A program made the position numbers and the translations under genes. DNA of 64,000 nt from Haliclona indistincta. Lineage: Eukaryota; Porifera; Demospongiae; Haplosclerida; Chalinidae. The notes beneath the pieces are model-generated. The model searched no databases and had not been told where the DNA came from. It saw nothing but the letters and a program-made list of their open reading frames with translations. The DNA lies in NCBI GenBank assembly GCA_964017065.1, contig OZ024785.1:12727086-12791085 (forward strand). Reading direction: 5' to 3'. Shown in pieces: positions 27,672-38,413 of this stretch. Position 1 is the stretch's first letter; every line of letters begins with the position of its first letter.

Positions 27672-28131
27672 TAGGGACGCGCACAATATTCCGAAATAAT
27701 TTTGGGAATAATGGGCTGATGTGGGAATAGAATAATTTTGAGAGGGAATTTTCAAGCCACGCCCTCACATGTGTGCTATACTATACTTACTACTAGATCT
27801 ACTGACAGTATGGCAGAGGCAGCTGAAGCAAGCGAGTCTACAGTGACTGTGACTCTCTCATCATCACCTCCGTCATCAGACAGTGAGGCAGACGCAGAAA
27901 TAACATCCTCGTTTGAGACGGGACCTCATACACAGTCGCCCGAGCCATCACTTCTGAGTCGCTTGCGTGCACCTCAGCTAGCAGAAATCGGAAGGAAGCG
28001 TTCTGTTCATCGTAATTTCAAAGAATAATATCGAGAATTTTGGGCAAGATGAATGGGAATAATGGGTGAAAAATTGAGAAGTTCCAGAAAGAATAATAGG
28101 CAGAACTTCAGGAATATTGTGCTCGTCCCTA
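27672..28131. mobile_element. hAT-like non-autonomous element
   Basis: Ends read TAGGGACGCGCACAATATTC and, inverted, TAGGGACGAGCACAATATTC (one mismatch). The flanking octamers TTAATGGC and CTGATGGC match at six of eight positions, as expected for an aged 8-bp hAT-type duplication. A 73-codon Ser/Glu-rich frame (27810-28028) ends RLRAPQLAEIGRKRSVHRNF and may be a transposase remnant, but I do not recognise it. Confidence 0.65.
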
Positions 28132-28139
28132 CTGATGGC

Positions 28140-28787
28140 TATAAGTAATACACGCCCCTTTGTTTATGGTTCAAGCTGGCCACCCCCAAATAGTCACTGC
28201 TTCAGGGATAGACTTAGTCTGGCCGCTGCCCCTCCCCGCCTATTGAGTGGGATCAAGGGCGTATAGAGAGAAGAGGGCATGCAACGCATAGAAACATCGA
28301 AATCCTAGTTGTTACTAAAAATTTTTTTTTACTGTAAATTTTTTTTTTTCAAAATGACAGCAAGGATATAATAATGCAGAATAAGAGATAATGCAGAATG
28401 AGAGAGTCTGTGATACAACGGATTTAGATTTTACGCCCACGCGGATGTGACATCACGCAAGGTTCATATTCGTGGACGCGTCATACAACGTACTTGTCGA
28501 GGCGTGCTCCATGGAAAACTAGCTGACAAATCTACAATCGACACGAAGCTGTGGATACTGGTGGTTGCCAATGTCGCGTATCACTGATGGCGTTGGCTGC
28601 CGCTTCCTGCTGATCGGCTGCTGAGTATTTTACCAGCAACAGGCGACGAGCAGTATCGGACAGAGGCGAAGTCAGGTCTTTCTCCGCTTTGACTGGCGTG
28701 GCTGTGATCCGCACGCGCAGCATGGTATTGTGCAGTGTTCTTCAGCTTGGTCTGCCATTACTTTGTGTAGTGACGTCAGTTTCCGTT
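28140..28787. other. Transposon debris with an inverted partner at 31.4 kb
   Basis: 28255-28320 (GGGCGTATAGAGAGAAGAGGG... to CTAGTTGTTACTAA) is the reverse complement, with changes, of about 31391-31470. No gene is seen. The minus-strand frame 28672-28890 overlaps the end of the next element and shows no known domain. Confidence 0.5.
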
Positions 28788-29713
28788 TAAGGTAACTCGG
28801 GGTATTTTGGAATACTCTTTGGAATTCTTCGCTGGTAAATATGCTGTGTAATGTTTCGGAAACTTTAACTACACAGCAAGCTTCAGCCACCTTCGGACTA
28901 TGTGCATACTGAGTTTGGTAGCTATCCGTTCTTGCTGTCGTTCTCCAGAGCGGTCAGAGCAAGTGCTACTAGAAAATACGTTATTTAGGATAATTCGGAA
29001 TAGTCCGTGTATTTCCCGTGTAACCTGCAGCCACGAGTGATGTGACTTCAGCTGTGACTGTGTTCAGCATGATTTCAGGTATTGTACATGTTTGCATGAT
29101 GATGGATCTGTGATTTGTGCGTTTCTTTCTGTCCTAGGTTGCTCCATAATTCACTTCCCGTGTAGAATGGTTGCTGGGATGTTGTACATCTTGCTGAGGA
29201 TATTTTGCCACTCCTTGAATATCTTGACAGCTGTTTCAAGCTGCAGTATTGTCTGCTTTGCTTTTTGGATTGTTATAAATACGAATTTCAACTTCCCACA
29301 CGCCTTTGTTTACAAGTGTTATATGGTTTCTGCATTAAATATTTGTGTTAATGCATTATTTTCTAATAATCTAGCAAACAGAATTTCATCAAATCGCCGT
29401 TGTAGAGTCTCTGCTACCTGGTGCACACTTTGATCTTTGTCTAACTTCAAGAGTCACCAGTGACCCCAGTACACAGCAAAGTTTCACTTGGTAGCTAGCA
29501 TGGAGGCGTGGCTAGTCGTGTCAACACTTTCCATTCTTACACCGTGAATAACTGCGTACTGCAGCCAAGCGAGTGCTCGTTGCAGAGCCAACAGATGCAC
29601 CTACCTCGTGGTGAAATAGTTTATCCAGGCGATCTGTAGTTTTGCAGTAGCTGGGGTCAATACCGGAATCATTCCGAATTACCAGGTATTCCAAAATACC
29701 CCGAGTTACCTTA
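28788..29713. mobile_element. DNA transposon with ~28-bp TIRs
   Basis: TAAGGTAACTCGGGGTATTT at 28788 is mirrored at 29713, with the repeat continuing through TTGGAATAC. The 870-bp interior has no convincing transposase. A 113-codon frame at 29092-29433 is hydrophobic but has no signature. No clear target duplication was found. Confidence 0.75.
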
Positions 29714-29726
29714 CCCTCCGTATACT

Positions 29727-30224
29727 ACAAGAAATTAAAAAGATTTCTATCGAAATCAAAAGGATGTAGGGTTGTGAAATCTACCACTGGTCCACATTGT
29801 AAACTAACAAGGAACAAGCATGGAATGGTAACACGATTGACTTGCTAACAGACCATAGATCCCTACATCAGTGGCTGCTGTGGTTGGTTATAGCTAGTTC
29901 AGCTAGTTGCTGTTGACTGACACCTAACGTGCATTCAGCTTGTGACAAAATATTGATCTTATGTACAGCCACTGATGTAGGGATCTATGGTCTGTTAGCA
30001 AGTCAATCGTGTTACCATTCCATGCTTGTTCCTTGTTAGTTTACAATGTGGACCAGTGGTAGATTTCACAACCCTACATCCTTTTGATTTCGATAGAAAT
30101 CTTTTTAATTTCTTGTTTGTGTCCTTTTTTCTTTTTCAGCGAAGTGCAGTTTGTTTCCACCATTGGTTTAGTTTTCCTGTTGTTGGTGGCTTTTCTTTAT
30201 TATTAAGAATTTTAAACTTGTAGC
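29727..30224. mobile_element. Foldback element, copy 2 (inverted relative to copy 1)
   Basis: Arms at about 29727-29880 and 29960-30117 pair closely and carry the same TAGATCCCTACATCAGTGGC block as copy 1. The trailing 110 bp match, in reverse, the leading flank of copy 1. No coding potential. Confidence 0.8.
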
Positions 30225-30225
30225 T

Positions 30226-30625
30226 AATTGGGGCGAGCCTGAGCGAGCCCCACATTGATGGTGATGTGCGTCCCACGTCGCGGGGAATGTTTGTATTATA
30301 TATGTATGTATCTGGCCGCGTGGTGCGTTTGTCCTCCCTATGTTCCCGAGAAGTCACGTGCGCGAACAAATTGACCGCGCCCCATGATGTAATCCTCACG
30401 TGGCGCGATTCAAAACAAGACAGCGCATTGGAGACGCCTGGATCGACTTCTACAAGGTAAGAGTACTGCCAGGAAGCGACAACGAGCAGCAGAGTCACCT
30501 GATCACAGAGCTCTACGACTGGAGCGACAACGGGAATACAAGAGCAGAGGGCTTACTGTTGTGCATATGTAGAAAAATGGATTGTTCTTGAATTGTGCAG
30601 GACATAAATCAGCTCAGGCTCGCCC
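30226..30625. mobile_element. GGGGCGAGCC-type MITE
   Basis: Ends read TTGGGGCGAGCCTGAG and, inverted, CTCAGGCTCGCCCCC. Related left ends occur at 31558 and 36275, and a related right end at 56506. Copy 30226 is the only one with both ends close together. No transposase is present. Confidence 0.7.
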
Positions 30626-30639
30626 CCAGTATTTTATAA

Positions 30640-31366
30640 ATGTACTAGTAATAATTGTTATGCTGTACATATCAGCTCGCCTACACATGCATGCATGCAG
30701 TGGATACGAGCCCCGCCCACAATTGTTTGTAGACATGTACGGCGGTTGTAATTATCTGGCAAGCGCAGAATGGTGATCCTATACGAGCTTACCGTTCTTC
30801 GAAGACTCCAGACAAATACATGTACATGTATGTGCTCTCCGTGATCCATAAGGCGCGCGGCGATACTCAAGCTAGTGCTCGGTCACGAGCGCTAACCACT
30901 GCTTGGTCACGTGCGCATTGCGCAATCACATCAATGGCGTCTAACACTTAGCTGACAATGGATCACAATCGAGAAATCGCGGAATTTATATCGACGTTTC
31001 GCTAAAAACTAAGTTCAAAAGGCACCTGCCAGGAGAATTTCACGACTGTTCATGGGTGTTTTGGTCTCGGCATTGCTCGCGTAAAGGCGCTAGGCGAGTG
31101 GAAGAAAGAAAGAAGAAGAAAACGAAGATGACGAAACAGGATTTTCACCGTTTTCAGGTTCGTCACTTTAGTAACAACTTCGAGCAATCTCCTTGCTACT
31201 GTAAGATGGGGCAACGCCAGAGAGCACATTTAAGTGTCTTTTGACGTATACAATTCATGACCAGGCGAAATATCAGCGTTTGAACGCTAATACATGTATG
31301 TAGCCGCCATCTTGTTTTCTCGTTCAACCCTACATAGGGAGGCACTACCGTGCCTCCCTAAATAAC
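30640..31366 (-). mobile_element. Second copy of the 24569-type element (reverse orientation)
   Basis: Read on the minus strand from 31366 it starts AGGGAGGCACGGTAGTGCCT and follows 24569-26300 closely (AGATGGCGGCTACATACA, CAAGGAGATTGCTCGAAG, GTGGGCGGGGCTCGTAT), without the long TTTC array or the nested 853-bp element. It serves as the uninterrupted reference for that composite insertion. Confidence 0.8.
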
Positions 31367-31390
31367 AATAATTGATAACGGAAAGTGCTA

Positions 31391-32160
31391 TTCTTAGTAA
31401 CAACTAAGATTTCGATGTTTTCACGGGTACTATTGCGTTGCAAGCCCTCTCCTCTCTATACGCCCTTGGTGGGATAGACTAAGTTCATCTAACCTGAGGT
31501 GCGGATGTGTGACGTCACGGGCAGAAAGCACGTGACATGACCGCGCATGTGTACTAATTGGGGCGAGCCTGAGCGAGTCCCACATTGATTGGCACAATGG
31601 CCCACGCGGCGGGGAATGTATCAATCAATCTATCTGTCACGGGGTAGCGTTTGTCCTTTTCAATGTTCCCGAGAAGTAGGAAACGCCCTTTTTAGCACGT
31701 GCGCACATTATAATTGGCGCTTGGTTTCAAACAAGACACCTGGCATTCTGAATTTCTGGCAATGATGCAGATGACTCCTGACAAGAAACAACTTTTACAC
31801 GACAAGGCCGCTACCAGCAACCAAAAATAATGCAATTTGTGCATAGCGTAAGGGAGAGCGAATAACCGTGGACGAATAGCTATTATCCGTGCACATCGAC
31901 AACATCTACACGAGCAACGTGGACCAGCAATGACTAGGATGTGAGATCCATTTCAAGCCAGTCAGCTCCGTGTGTACTCATCTTGTAAGCTGTAATCGGT
32001 CTCTCCCGCCACTGCTTGTACTTTAATCTCGTGATGAATATTATTATCTTACTCGTGATTTTATTTAACAGCGGTTTAATTGCATTGCCTAGCAACGTTT
32101 AACGTTTCATATCTTGGGTTCCAACTAAAAGTTCTGTTTACAGAAATTCTACAAACCAGG
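31391..32160. other. Transposon remnants upstream of the glycosyltransferase 3' end
   Basis: 31391-31470 is the inverted partner of 28255-28320. 31558-31625 is another GGGGCGAGCC left end without a recognised right end. The remaining bases show no gene. 32160-32201 is probably 3' UTR of the minus-strand gene. Confidence 0.45.
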
Positions 32161-32201
32161 AATATTGCTAACCACACTATATTAAAGCAAACAATAATAA
32201 T

Positions 32202-34823
32202 TCATATCACTTGGAGTTGTCTACTATTGTATAGCTTTTCAATTGCTTGAGTATAGTGCTGTGGAACTGTTCGTCCTTTTTGTATGACTTTTGTTGCTTG
32301 GCGCCAATTGTCCAAAAGTATCCTTCTTCTTTTTTTATTTTCCGCAACCATGAGTTTATGAATATGATTGTAATCTGCCTTGTTAAGCTTCACTTCGAGA
32401 TCTTGAAAATCGTCAAAGTACGTTACGTGAGGCATTTGATAAAAATCTGAAAACTGCAGCCAGTAATACTCCGACTCTTCATCTTCTTCTTTGGCAACAT
32501 TTGGGCTGTATGGATGAATACTGCTTGGATGTGGCTTAAGGTCCTTGTGCAAAAACAATCTGTCATTACCAAATCCACGGATATTCTTGTAAAACTTCAT
32601 GCTTGGCATGAAGAGGGGAAGTGCTAGAGAATACAGTTCTGTAAACTTGTATGACATCACAGAATAAGCAACGTACACCGCAGCTCGATGGTTCATGAGA
32701 TCAGACAGCTCATAGCGAGGATACAGCTTTCTCACACTCACGATCTTGATATTCTTGAGATTCGAATAGTTTAACTGTTCCAAGTTGTGCCCAAAAAGCA
32801 AAATCTCGGGACGATTTGGAGCGTATTCGTGTCCAGCAGTATAAAACCCGCTAAAGCTGTAGAGCTGTAGAGGTTTCAAGCCAGTGTAGTGCTGCAAATA
32901 TTCCTTATCATAAATACTCATAGCTCCGATCAGATGGTGAGGATTGTTCATGGATGCTAAGGTTTGAAGGTGGTTGTTTAACCGCTGCCAAGAATCTACA
33001 CTGCACCGTCCTAAATTGTAGCGGTGAGCAGGTAGAAAAACAATCGATTTGTTGAAAGGCATCCATAATTCACACATTGAAGCGGGATACGAACAAATGA
33101 AGGCATCAGTTGAAAGAATGTGACTGTTATTCTTGTAGAATTCAAAGTTATCCTGTATCATTTTTTCAGATAACTTGGTCTTAAAACTTGCTATCTGCTT
33201 CACTATTACTTTGGACCGTTTTAGATACTGACTGATTCCCTTCATCTTAAACACATATGGATAGGGACCACTATTTTTTGAACCAGAAACTGTTACATTG
33301 TGTCCGAGGCTCGCTAGTACTGTAGGAGTGTCAATGCGACAGCCATCATGTATATCGCTTGTCCAGAATGACAAAGGTCTTTCTGACGAAGAAGAAACAA
33401 TCTCATATTGCTCTTGAATTCGGGAATTCTGTGTTTTGTGTGCTTGAAAAGACGACATCTTTTCAGGTGTTGGAAATTCATAGCCTATCGCGATCAAGCT
33501 ATTCAACCAAAGCTGCACTAGTTCCACATCTTTAGCACCGATATAGTCATGTTCGTACAAAGCAATCCAAAGCTCCTCGATTAGTTCAGGTAAAGTGTTT
33601 ACTGTGCCTCTCCATGAACCTAGAAACTTGACCAGATGTTCACTTTTCATATAAAGATCTTGCTCGCCATTCAAGTCTCCTAAATTGTTATGATCATTTC
33701 GTTGATGCACGACAAGTGGTCTCGGTAAGAATCCAAATCGAAGATTAGTCTGCCAAAACAATCTTTGGGCAAAATAGCTGCGCCATATGTCACTGACTCT
33801 GCCGTGAACTGTACATGGTAATAAAAGAGCCCAAAAGCTCTTCTTGAAGTGAAGAGTTGCTTGAGCATTATAGGGAGTTAAAACTTGCTTTGGAACAAGA
33901 AGTGGTTTTGTCTCACTACTTCGCTTGAAGAAGAATGGGTTTGGCATAGTTATTCTGTAGATGGCATCAAGGTCAGGTTGATGGTCTGCTAGAGATTGTA
34001 ACACGCCGATAGACTCTGTGTCCACCTTGACGTCTTTCAATGTGAAGTTACTGCACTTTTTCACTTTAATGTCAACCAATGGTAGTCCACGTGGCCACGA
34101 GGGTAGTGATTCTGCACCAAGAAATGGATACGGGTTAAGTGTTGGATGAGAGTGGCTATCGGGCAGAAGAGCACGGATGGATGGAGATAAAGGTACGGCT
34201 GTGTTTAATGACGGAGCACCTTCTGGAGCAGCTCCTTCAATGAAATATTTCAGCATATTGTCATCATCAAAGTCCCAGATCACTTCAGCTCCATGAGCAA
34301 CAGCGTAAAGATAGCCAATGTTCTTGCGACCAAAGTGGTTCCAAGGAATGGCTTCTACAAAACGACTCGTCAGTTTTCTCTGTTCTTTCTCATCGAGGAA
34401 TACAACAGCTGTATTGCCAATCCCAGGAATCCATCCCGTATCGTACTCATGAGGAGTTTTCTTGTCTCCCACTATGACCAGACACCATCCGGGTAGTCGA
34501 ACCTGACGACGAACTGCTTCTGTTGCTGCGAAAATAGTAGTCATTACTGCCCAGCGTCTACACCTTGGCACATCAGTCAAAAACAAGTGATTGTTGGTAT
34601 TTGACAGCTTGCGCGGAAAAGATGATAACCTCAGCTTTGAAGAGTGGTTCTGTACTCGTTTACCAGTAAAAGTATTTCCCGTTGTAGCTGGCGCAAAACT
34701 GTCTGTGTCGACTGACACATTCCTTGATTGTAACGATCTGGAGGAATATAGATAAACAGCCAAGAAAGAAGCTGCAGCACACGCAAATAAGCAAATAGCC
34801 CAAGTTTTTAGACTAGGCCGCAT
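32202..34823 (-). CDS. STELLO/DUF288-like Golgi glycosyltransferase, intronless, 873 aa
   Basis: A single uninterrupted frame starts MRPSLKTWAICLF at 34823 and stops at 32202. A short cytoplasmic end and one hydrophobic segment (about residues 8-27) indicate a type II membrane protein with a lumenal catalytic part. Residues about 88-190 resemble the STELLO/DUF288 fold: RRWAVMTTIFAATEAVRRQV, LPGWCLVIVGDKKTP, FGRKNIGYLYAVAHGAEVIW and the acidic DFDDDN at 184-189, which would bind metal and nucleotide-sugar if the glycosyltransferase assignment holds. In plants STELLO proteins sit in the Golgi and act with cellulose synthase; the animal role is not known to me. The C-terminal half has further conserved-looking blocks (ALPLFMPSMKF) and N-glycosylation sites. 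The absence of introns contrasts with every other gene here and suggests a retrocopy, transfer, or a naturally intronless family; neither poly(A) tract nor target duplication is visible. Substrate is unknown. Confidence 0.78.
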   Translation of the reverse strand: MRPSLKTWAICLFACAAASFLAVYLYSSRSLQSRNVSVDTDSFAPATTGNTFTGKRVQNHSSKLRLSSFPRKLSNTNNHLFLTDVPRCRRWAVMTTIFAATEAVRRQVRLPGWCLVIVGDKKTPHEYDTGWIPGIGNTAVVFLDEKEQRKLTSRFVEAIPWNHFGRKNIGYLYAVAHGAEVIWDFDDDNMLKYFIEGAAPEGAPSLNTAVPLSPSIRALLPDSHSHPTLNPYPFLGAESLPSWPRGLPLVDIKVKKCSNFTLKDVKVDTESIGVLQSLADHQPDLDAIYRITMPNPFFFKRSSETKPLLVPKQVLTPYNAQATLHFKKSFWALLLPCTVHGRVSDIWRSYFAQRLFWQTNLRFGFLPRPLVVHQRNDHNNLGDLNGEQDLYMKSEHLVKFLGSWRGTVNTLPELIEELWIALYEHDYIGAKDVELVQLWLNSLIAIGYEFPTPEKMSSFQAHKTQNSRIQEQYEIVSSSSERPLSFWTSDIHDGCRIDTPTVLASLGHNVTVSGSKNSGPYPYVFKMKGISQYLKRSKVIVKQIASFKTKLSEKMIQDNFEFYKNNSHILSTDAFICSYPASMCELWMPFNKSIVFLPAHRYNLGRCSVDSWQRLNNHLQTLASMNNPHHLIGAMSIYDKEYLQHYTGLKPLQLYSFSGFYTAGHEYAPNRPEILLFGHNLEQLNYSNLKNIKIVSVRKLYPRYELSDLMNHRAAVYVAYSVMSYKFTELYSLALPLFMPSMKFYKNIRGFGNDRLFLHKDLKPHPSSIHPYSPNVAKEEDEESEYYWLQFSDFYQMPHVTYFDDFQDLEVKLNKADYNHIHKLMVAENKKRRRILLDNWRQATKVIQKGRTVPQHYTQAIEKLYNSRQLQVI

Positions 34824-35079
34824 GATACCAAGAAGGGAGAGTCAGTGGCGCAGCCAGGATTGATAGTTAGGTGCGGCACAAAAGTGGGCGCGCTTGCGCG
34901 ATCCCCCGCGAGCGCGTATTTTTTTGCAAACCACACCCATTTTTGGTAAACCGATAGAAAGCGGTTACCCAAATGTAACTTAGCGTACGAGCATATTTCG
35001 TGTCACTGGCGGTTCGACTGCACACAATCTACTAGTTTGCATAATAAACACTACTGTAACAAGTACAAAATTATACATG

Positions 35080-36275
35080 TAGTCAAATCAAGCACTCAGC
35101 ATCAGTTGATATAGATGACTTCGGTGTGAACTCTCACCTCATTAAACGCGAGGCAATCTTGGTAGGCGTGCCTAGGTCGAACGTTTAAGTTACACCCCTT
35201 TGGGGTCAGTGCTGCCTTCTTTCGTGTGTTAAAGCAAGAAAACTATAAAATCAGAGGCCTGGGTTGCTTGAAGAGCGATTACTACTCCGAAACTACAAAT
35301 CTGAGGCCTGACGAGCGATTGGTACACCCAAAAGCCACGCCTGTACTGGCGTGGCTTTTGGGTGTAGCCGCCGATCTTCAGGCCTCAGATTTGTAGTTTC
35401 GGAGTAGTAATCGCTCTTCAAGCAACCCAGGCCTCTGATTTTATAGTTTTCTTGCTTTAACACACGAAAGAAGACAGCACTGACCCCAAAGGGGTGTAAC
35501 TTAAACGTTCGACCTAGGCACGCCTACCAAGATTGCCTCGCGTTTAATGAGGTGAGAGTTCACGCCGAAGTCATCTATACACTTTTTGATAAGCCTCATT
35601 GTGTTTGAGTGGTATTGTCCCTCCATAAGCTACATTCTCTTGAGTAGTGATGGTGTGTTCAGTGGTGACATTAGGTGTGTCATAGATCACTGTAGCTAGC
35701 TCAGTGACTTGTTCTTTATCATGGTCAGTAGTTGCTGTAGCATGTGATGATGGTCTCCTTCTCCTCATAACACACCACACAATGATACTAGCAATAATAG
35801 CTGTACTGATCACTGATACTATCAAGACAATAACAAATACCGCAGATACTGTAACTGTAGTGGGAAAACATATAACTAATGATGACACACTTCCGTATTC
35901 TGTGTCATCAAGTTGTTGTTGTTGAACTCACTAATAACAGTAGAGCTGCTTTCTATAGCAGTTGGTGTCTGTGAATAGATTGTACTGCTTATCATAGTTG
36001 AATACTTTGTGTTGAATACTTTCTGGTTCAGCTTTCTGTAGCTGTCGGTGTTTGTGAATAGTTTACTTCATCATGTATTGTACTGCTTATCATAGTTGAA
36101 TACTTTGTGTTGAATGCTTTCTGGTTCAGCTTTCTGTAGCTGTCGGTGTTTGTGAATAGTTTACTTCATCATGTATTGTACAGCTTACCATAGTTGAATA
36201 CTTTATGAATACCTGCTCAATAGAGCCTATGATGTTTGTGAACAACAGTTTGACAAATAGGATTACTTACCCTTA
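35080..36275 (-). pseudogene. Inverted 3' fragment of the Ig/FN3 receptor (copy D)
   Basis: Read on the minus strand, 36270 to 35580 matches the stalk, membrane segment (VTVSAVFVIVLIVSVIS) and tail (VIYDTP, NVAYGGTIPLKHNEAYQKVY) of copies A and B. The last tail codons and the 3' UTR continue at 35109-35080 beyond an inserted foldback element. The stalk/intron segment is tandemly duplicated (about 36010-36195, unit about 100 bp, ending in GTTGAATACTTT blocks on the plus strand). No signal peptide, Ig or FN3 exons are present. The upstream end is cut at a GGGGCGAGCC element. Confidence 0.82.
35114..35575. mobile_element. Long foldback element, 462 bp, TATA target duplication
   Basis: Almost the whole element is one inverted repeat: GATGACTTCGG at 35114 mirrors CCGAAGTCATC ending at 35575, and pairing continues to a central CAAAAGCCACGCC/GGCGTGGCTTTTG hairpin. 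TATA flanks both sides (35110-35113 and 35576-35579). Receptor copies A and B have a single TATA at this tail position, giving an empty-site comparison. No coding capacity. Confidence 0.92.
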
Positions 36276-36796
36276 TTGGGGCGAGCCTGAGCGAGCCCCA
36301 CACTGGTCGAAAAGGCTCCCCCGCGATCTATGTATATGTATGTATATATACGTACGTCATTCCGTAAATGCCATCACGTTCTATTTTATCGAACACTTTA
36401 AATTTACCACGTGTGTTCAAAGTTACTAATACTCTGACTGACTACTTGTTGCCGAGCGCCTTAGCGCGAGGCAAGTAATCGCGACGGTGTGCGGGGGACT
36501 GGAGCGTCGTGCGTTTTCTCAGCAATGTTAATATGTATGTATGTATATTTAGATCGATGTCACGCTTAGGAATGCTAATCAGGGTTACGGCGAGGGCTCA
36601 TACTACGTATTATACTGCGGGGTCACGGGATCGCTGGACCCGGTTGCGTATGAGATAAGAATTTAACGGTGGGCTGAGACCATGGCGGATCAGATCCCAG
36701 AGTCTACTCCTGACAGAGCCAAGTGGCTAGCTCGGCTCAGAAAGAAAACAGAGAGCAGTGCCCGAGTCTAACGCCACAAAAGAAGCAAGGTAAGGT
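36276..36796. mobile_element. GGGGCGAGCC-type element, left end with unclear right end
   Basis: It starts TTGGGGCGAGCCTGAGCG and ends where receptor copy A sequence begins (GTGATCAACTCAC at 36803). It contains a 29-codon frame (36681-36770, MADQIPESTPDRAKWLAR...) that may be a transposon remnant. The element sits exactly between inverted fragment D and copy A, so it may mark the rearrangement junction. Confidence 0.5.
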
Positions 36797-37891
36797 TACT
36801 AAGGTGATCAACTCACAGTCACATAATATTATGGTATTTAGCATTATTATGATGGTATGATTATGCATTAATGACCATGTACGTAGTTCCTGGCACGGTG
36901 AGTTTCATAGCTCAGTTGCAACAGAGCATCATAAATGTGACATGGCAGGTACGAATAAAATTATATAACTATAATAAAATTATTGTTAATGTGTGCATTC
37001 TTTTTACTATAGCCTCCACTGATAGCTGGTTTTCCAGTCCTTTACTATGTAGTGTCTTATAATTCCAGTGATAACAGCACACTGATACACACACAAGTGA
37101 ACTCTTCTATGACTAGCTACACAGTGTCTGGTGTACCAGGAGTAACCTACTATATTACAGTGATTGCTGTCAATGCTCTGGGACCAGGACCTATCAGTGT
37201 TTACTCTTTAGTAAATGGTAAAACCTGGAATTACTCATTGTCATAAGCTCATTCATCTTCAGTGTCATCGATCATGTTAACTACTGCAACACAAGTCTCG
37301 ACCTCTGATGCATTTATGACTAGTCGCTTCACTAATCATTCAACTACAAGTAAGTCATCCTATTTGTCAAAACTGTTGCTCACAAACATCATAGCAGTTG
37401 AGCAGGTATTCACAAAGTGTTCAACTATGATAAGCTGTACAATCTATTCACAGACACCAACTGCTATAGAAAGCAGCTCTACTGTTATTAGTGAGTTCAA
37501 CAACAACAACTTGATGACACAGAATACCTGAAGTGTGTCATCATTAGTTATATGTTTTCCCACTACAGTTACATTGTCTGCGGTATTTGTTAGTATCTTG
37601 ATAGTATCAGTCATCAGTACAGCTATTATCACTAGTATCATTGTGTGGTGTGTTATGAGGAGAAGGAGACCATCATCACATGCTACAGCAACTACTGACC
37701 ATGATAAAGAACAAGTCACTGAGCTAGCTACAGTGATCTATGACACACCTAATGTCACCACTGAGCACACCATCACTACTCAACACAATGTAGCTTATGG
37801 AGGGACAATACCACTCAAACACAATGAGGCTTATGGAGGGACAATACCACTGAAAAACAATGAGGCTTATCAACAAGTGTATAGCAACTGA
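36797..37891 (+). pseudogene. Ig/FN3 receptor copy A, 5'-truncated
   Basis: Homology to copies B and C begins at the end of the first FN3 exon (GATCAACTCACAGTCACATA), so signal peptide, Ig domain and most of FN3-1 are missing. Remaining exons keep their borders and phases: 36887-36948, 37013-37217, 37263-37349 and 37569-37891. They encode the second FN3, stalk, membrane segment (TLSAVFVSILIVSVISTAII) and a tail with VIYDTP and two AYGGTIPLK repeats ending AYQQVYSN. Without an upstream start it should not make a receptor. A transcript starting in the adjacent transposon cannot be excluded. Confidence 0.8.
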
Positions 37892-38094
37892 TGCTGAGTG
37901 CTTGACTTGACTGCATGTATAATATAGTATTGTACTTTGTTACAGTAGTGTTTATTATGCAAACTAGTAGAGTGTGGTTTCTTTCAATGGACTATTGTGT
38001 AAAACTTTACTAGTGATCACTGTGAGATATGAAGTTATTCACTACATGCCTTCTCATTGAAGCTATGATTGAAGTGATGTATCTGTAACATTCC

Positions 38095-38413
38095 ATGGAG
38101 AAATTAGGCAAAATTAACACAAACGCGCTTTTATAGTTTCGCGCCAAATTCTTATTAGAGCTCACTTGAAGATTGGGTCTCGTGCCTGTGATCGGGCCTG
38201 TGTAAACATTTGGAGATGTTTACACAGAAGTGAGTTGCTGTTGATTGAGGTAGCTGTTGATATATGTGTGTAAGTGGTTGCAATCTTTTCCTCTTGAGTG
38301 ATCTAAGTGCTAGTGATGCCCACGTGTAAGGCGGGGCTCACTTGAGGCGTGGCTGCTCAGTTTCAGAAAGCACCGCCCCACTACTGAGCTAGAGAGACTG
38401 AAGCACTATTGTC
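38095..38413 (+). promoter_or_regulatory. Conserved upstream region of the 2A-death gene
   Basis: This stretch is nearly identical to 47578-47896 upstream of the paralogue, including ACGCGCTTTTATAGTTTCGC, the ATTTGGAGATGTTTAC block and the GGCGTGGCTGCTCAGTTTC block just before the ATG. Position makes it the likely promoter and 5' UTR. Conservation may only reflect recent duplication, and no single factor site is certain. Confidence 0.4.

Noticed and set aside
30136..30498. 120-codon minus-strand frame
   Set aside because: Spans the junction of two unrelated transposons and has no domain.
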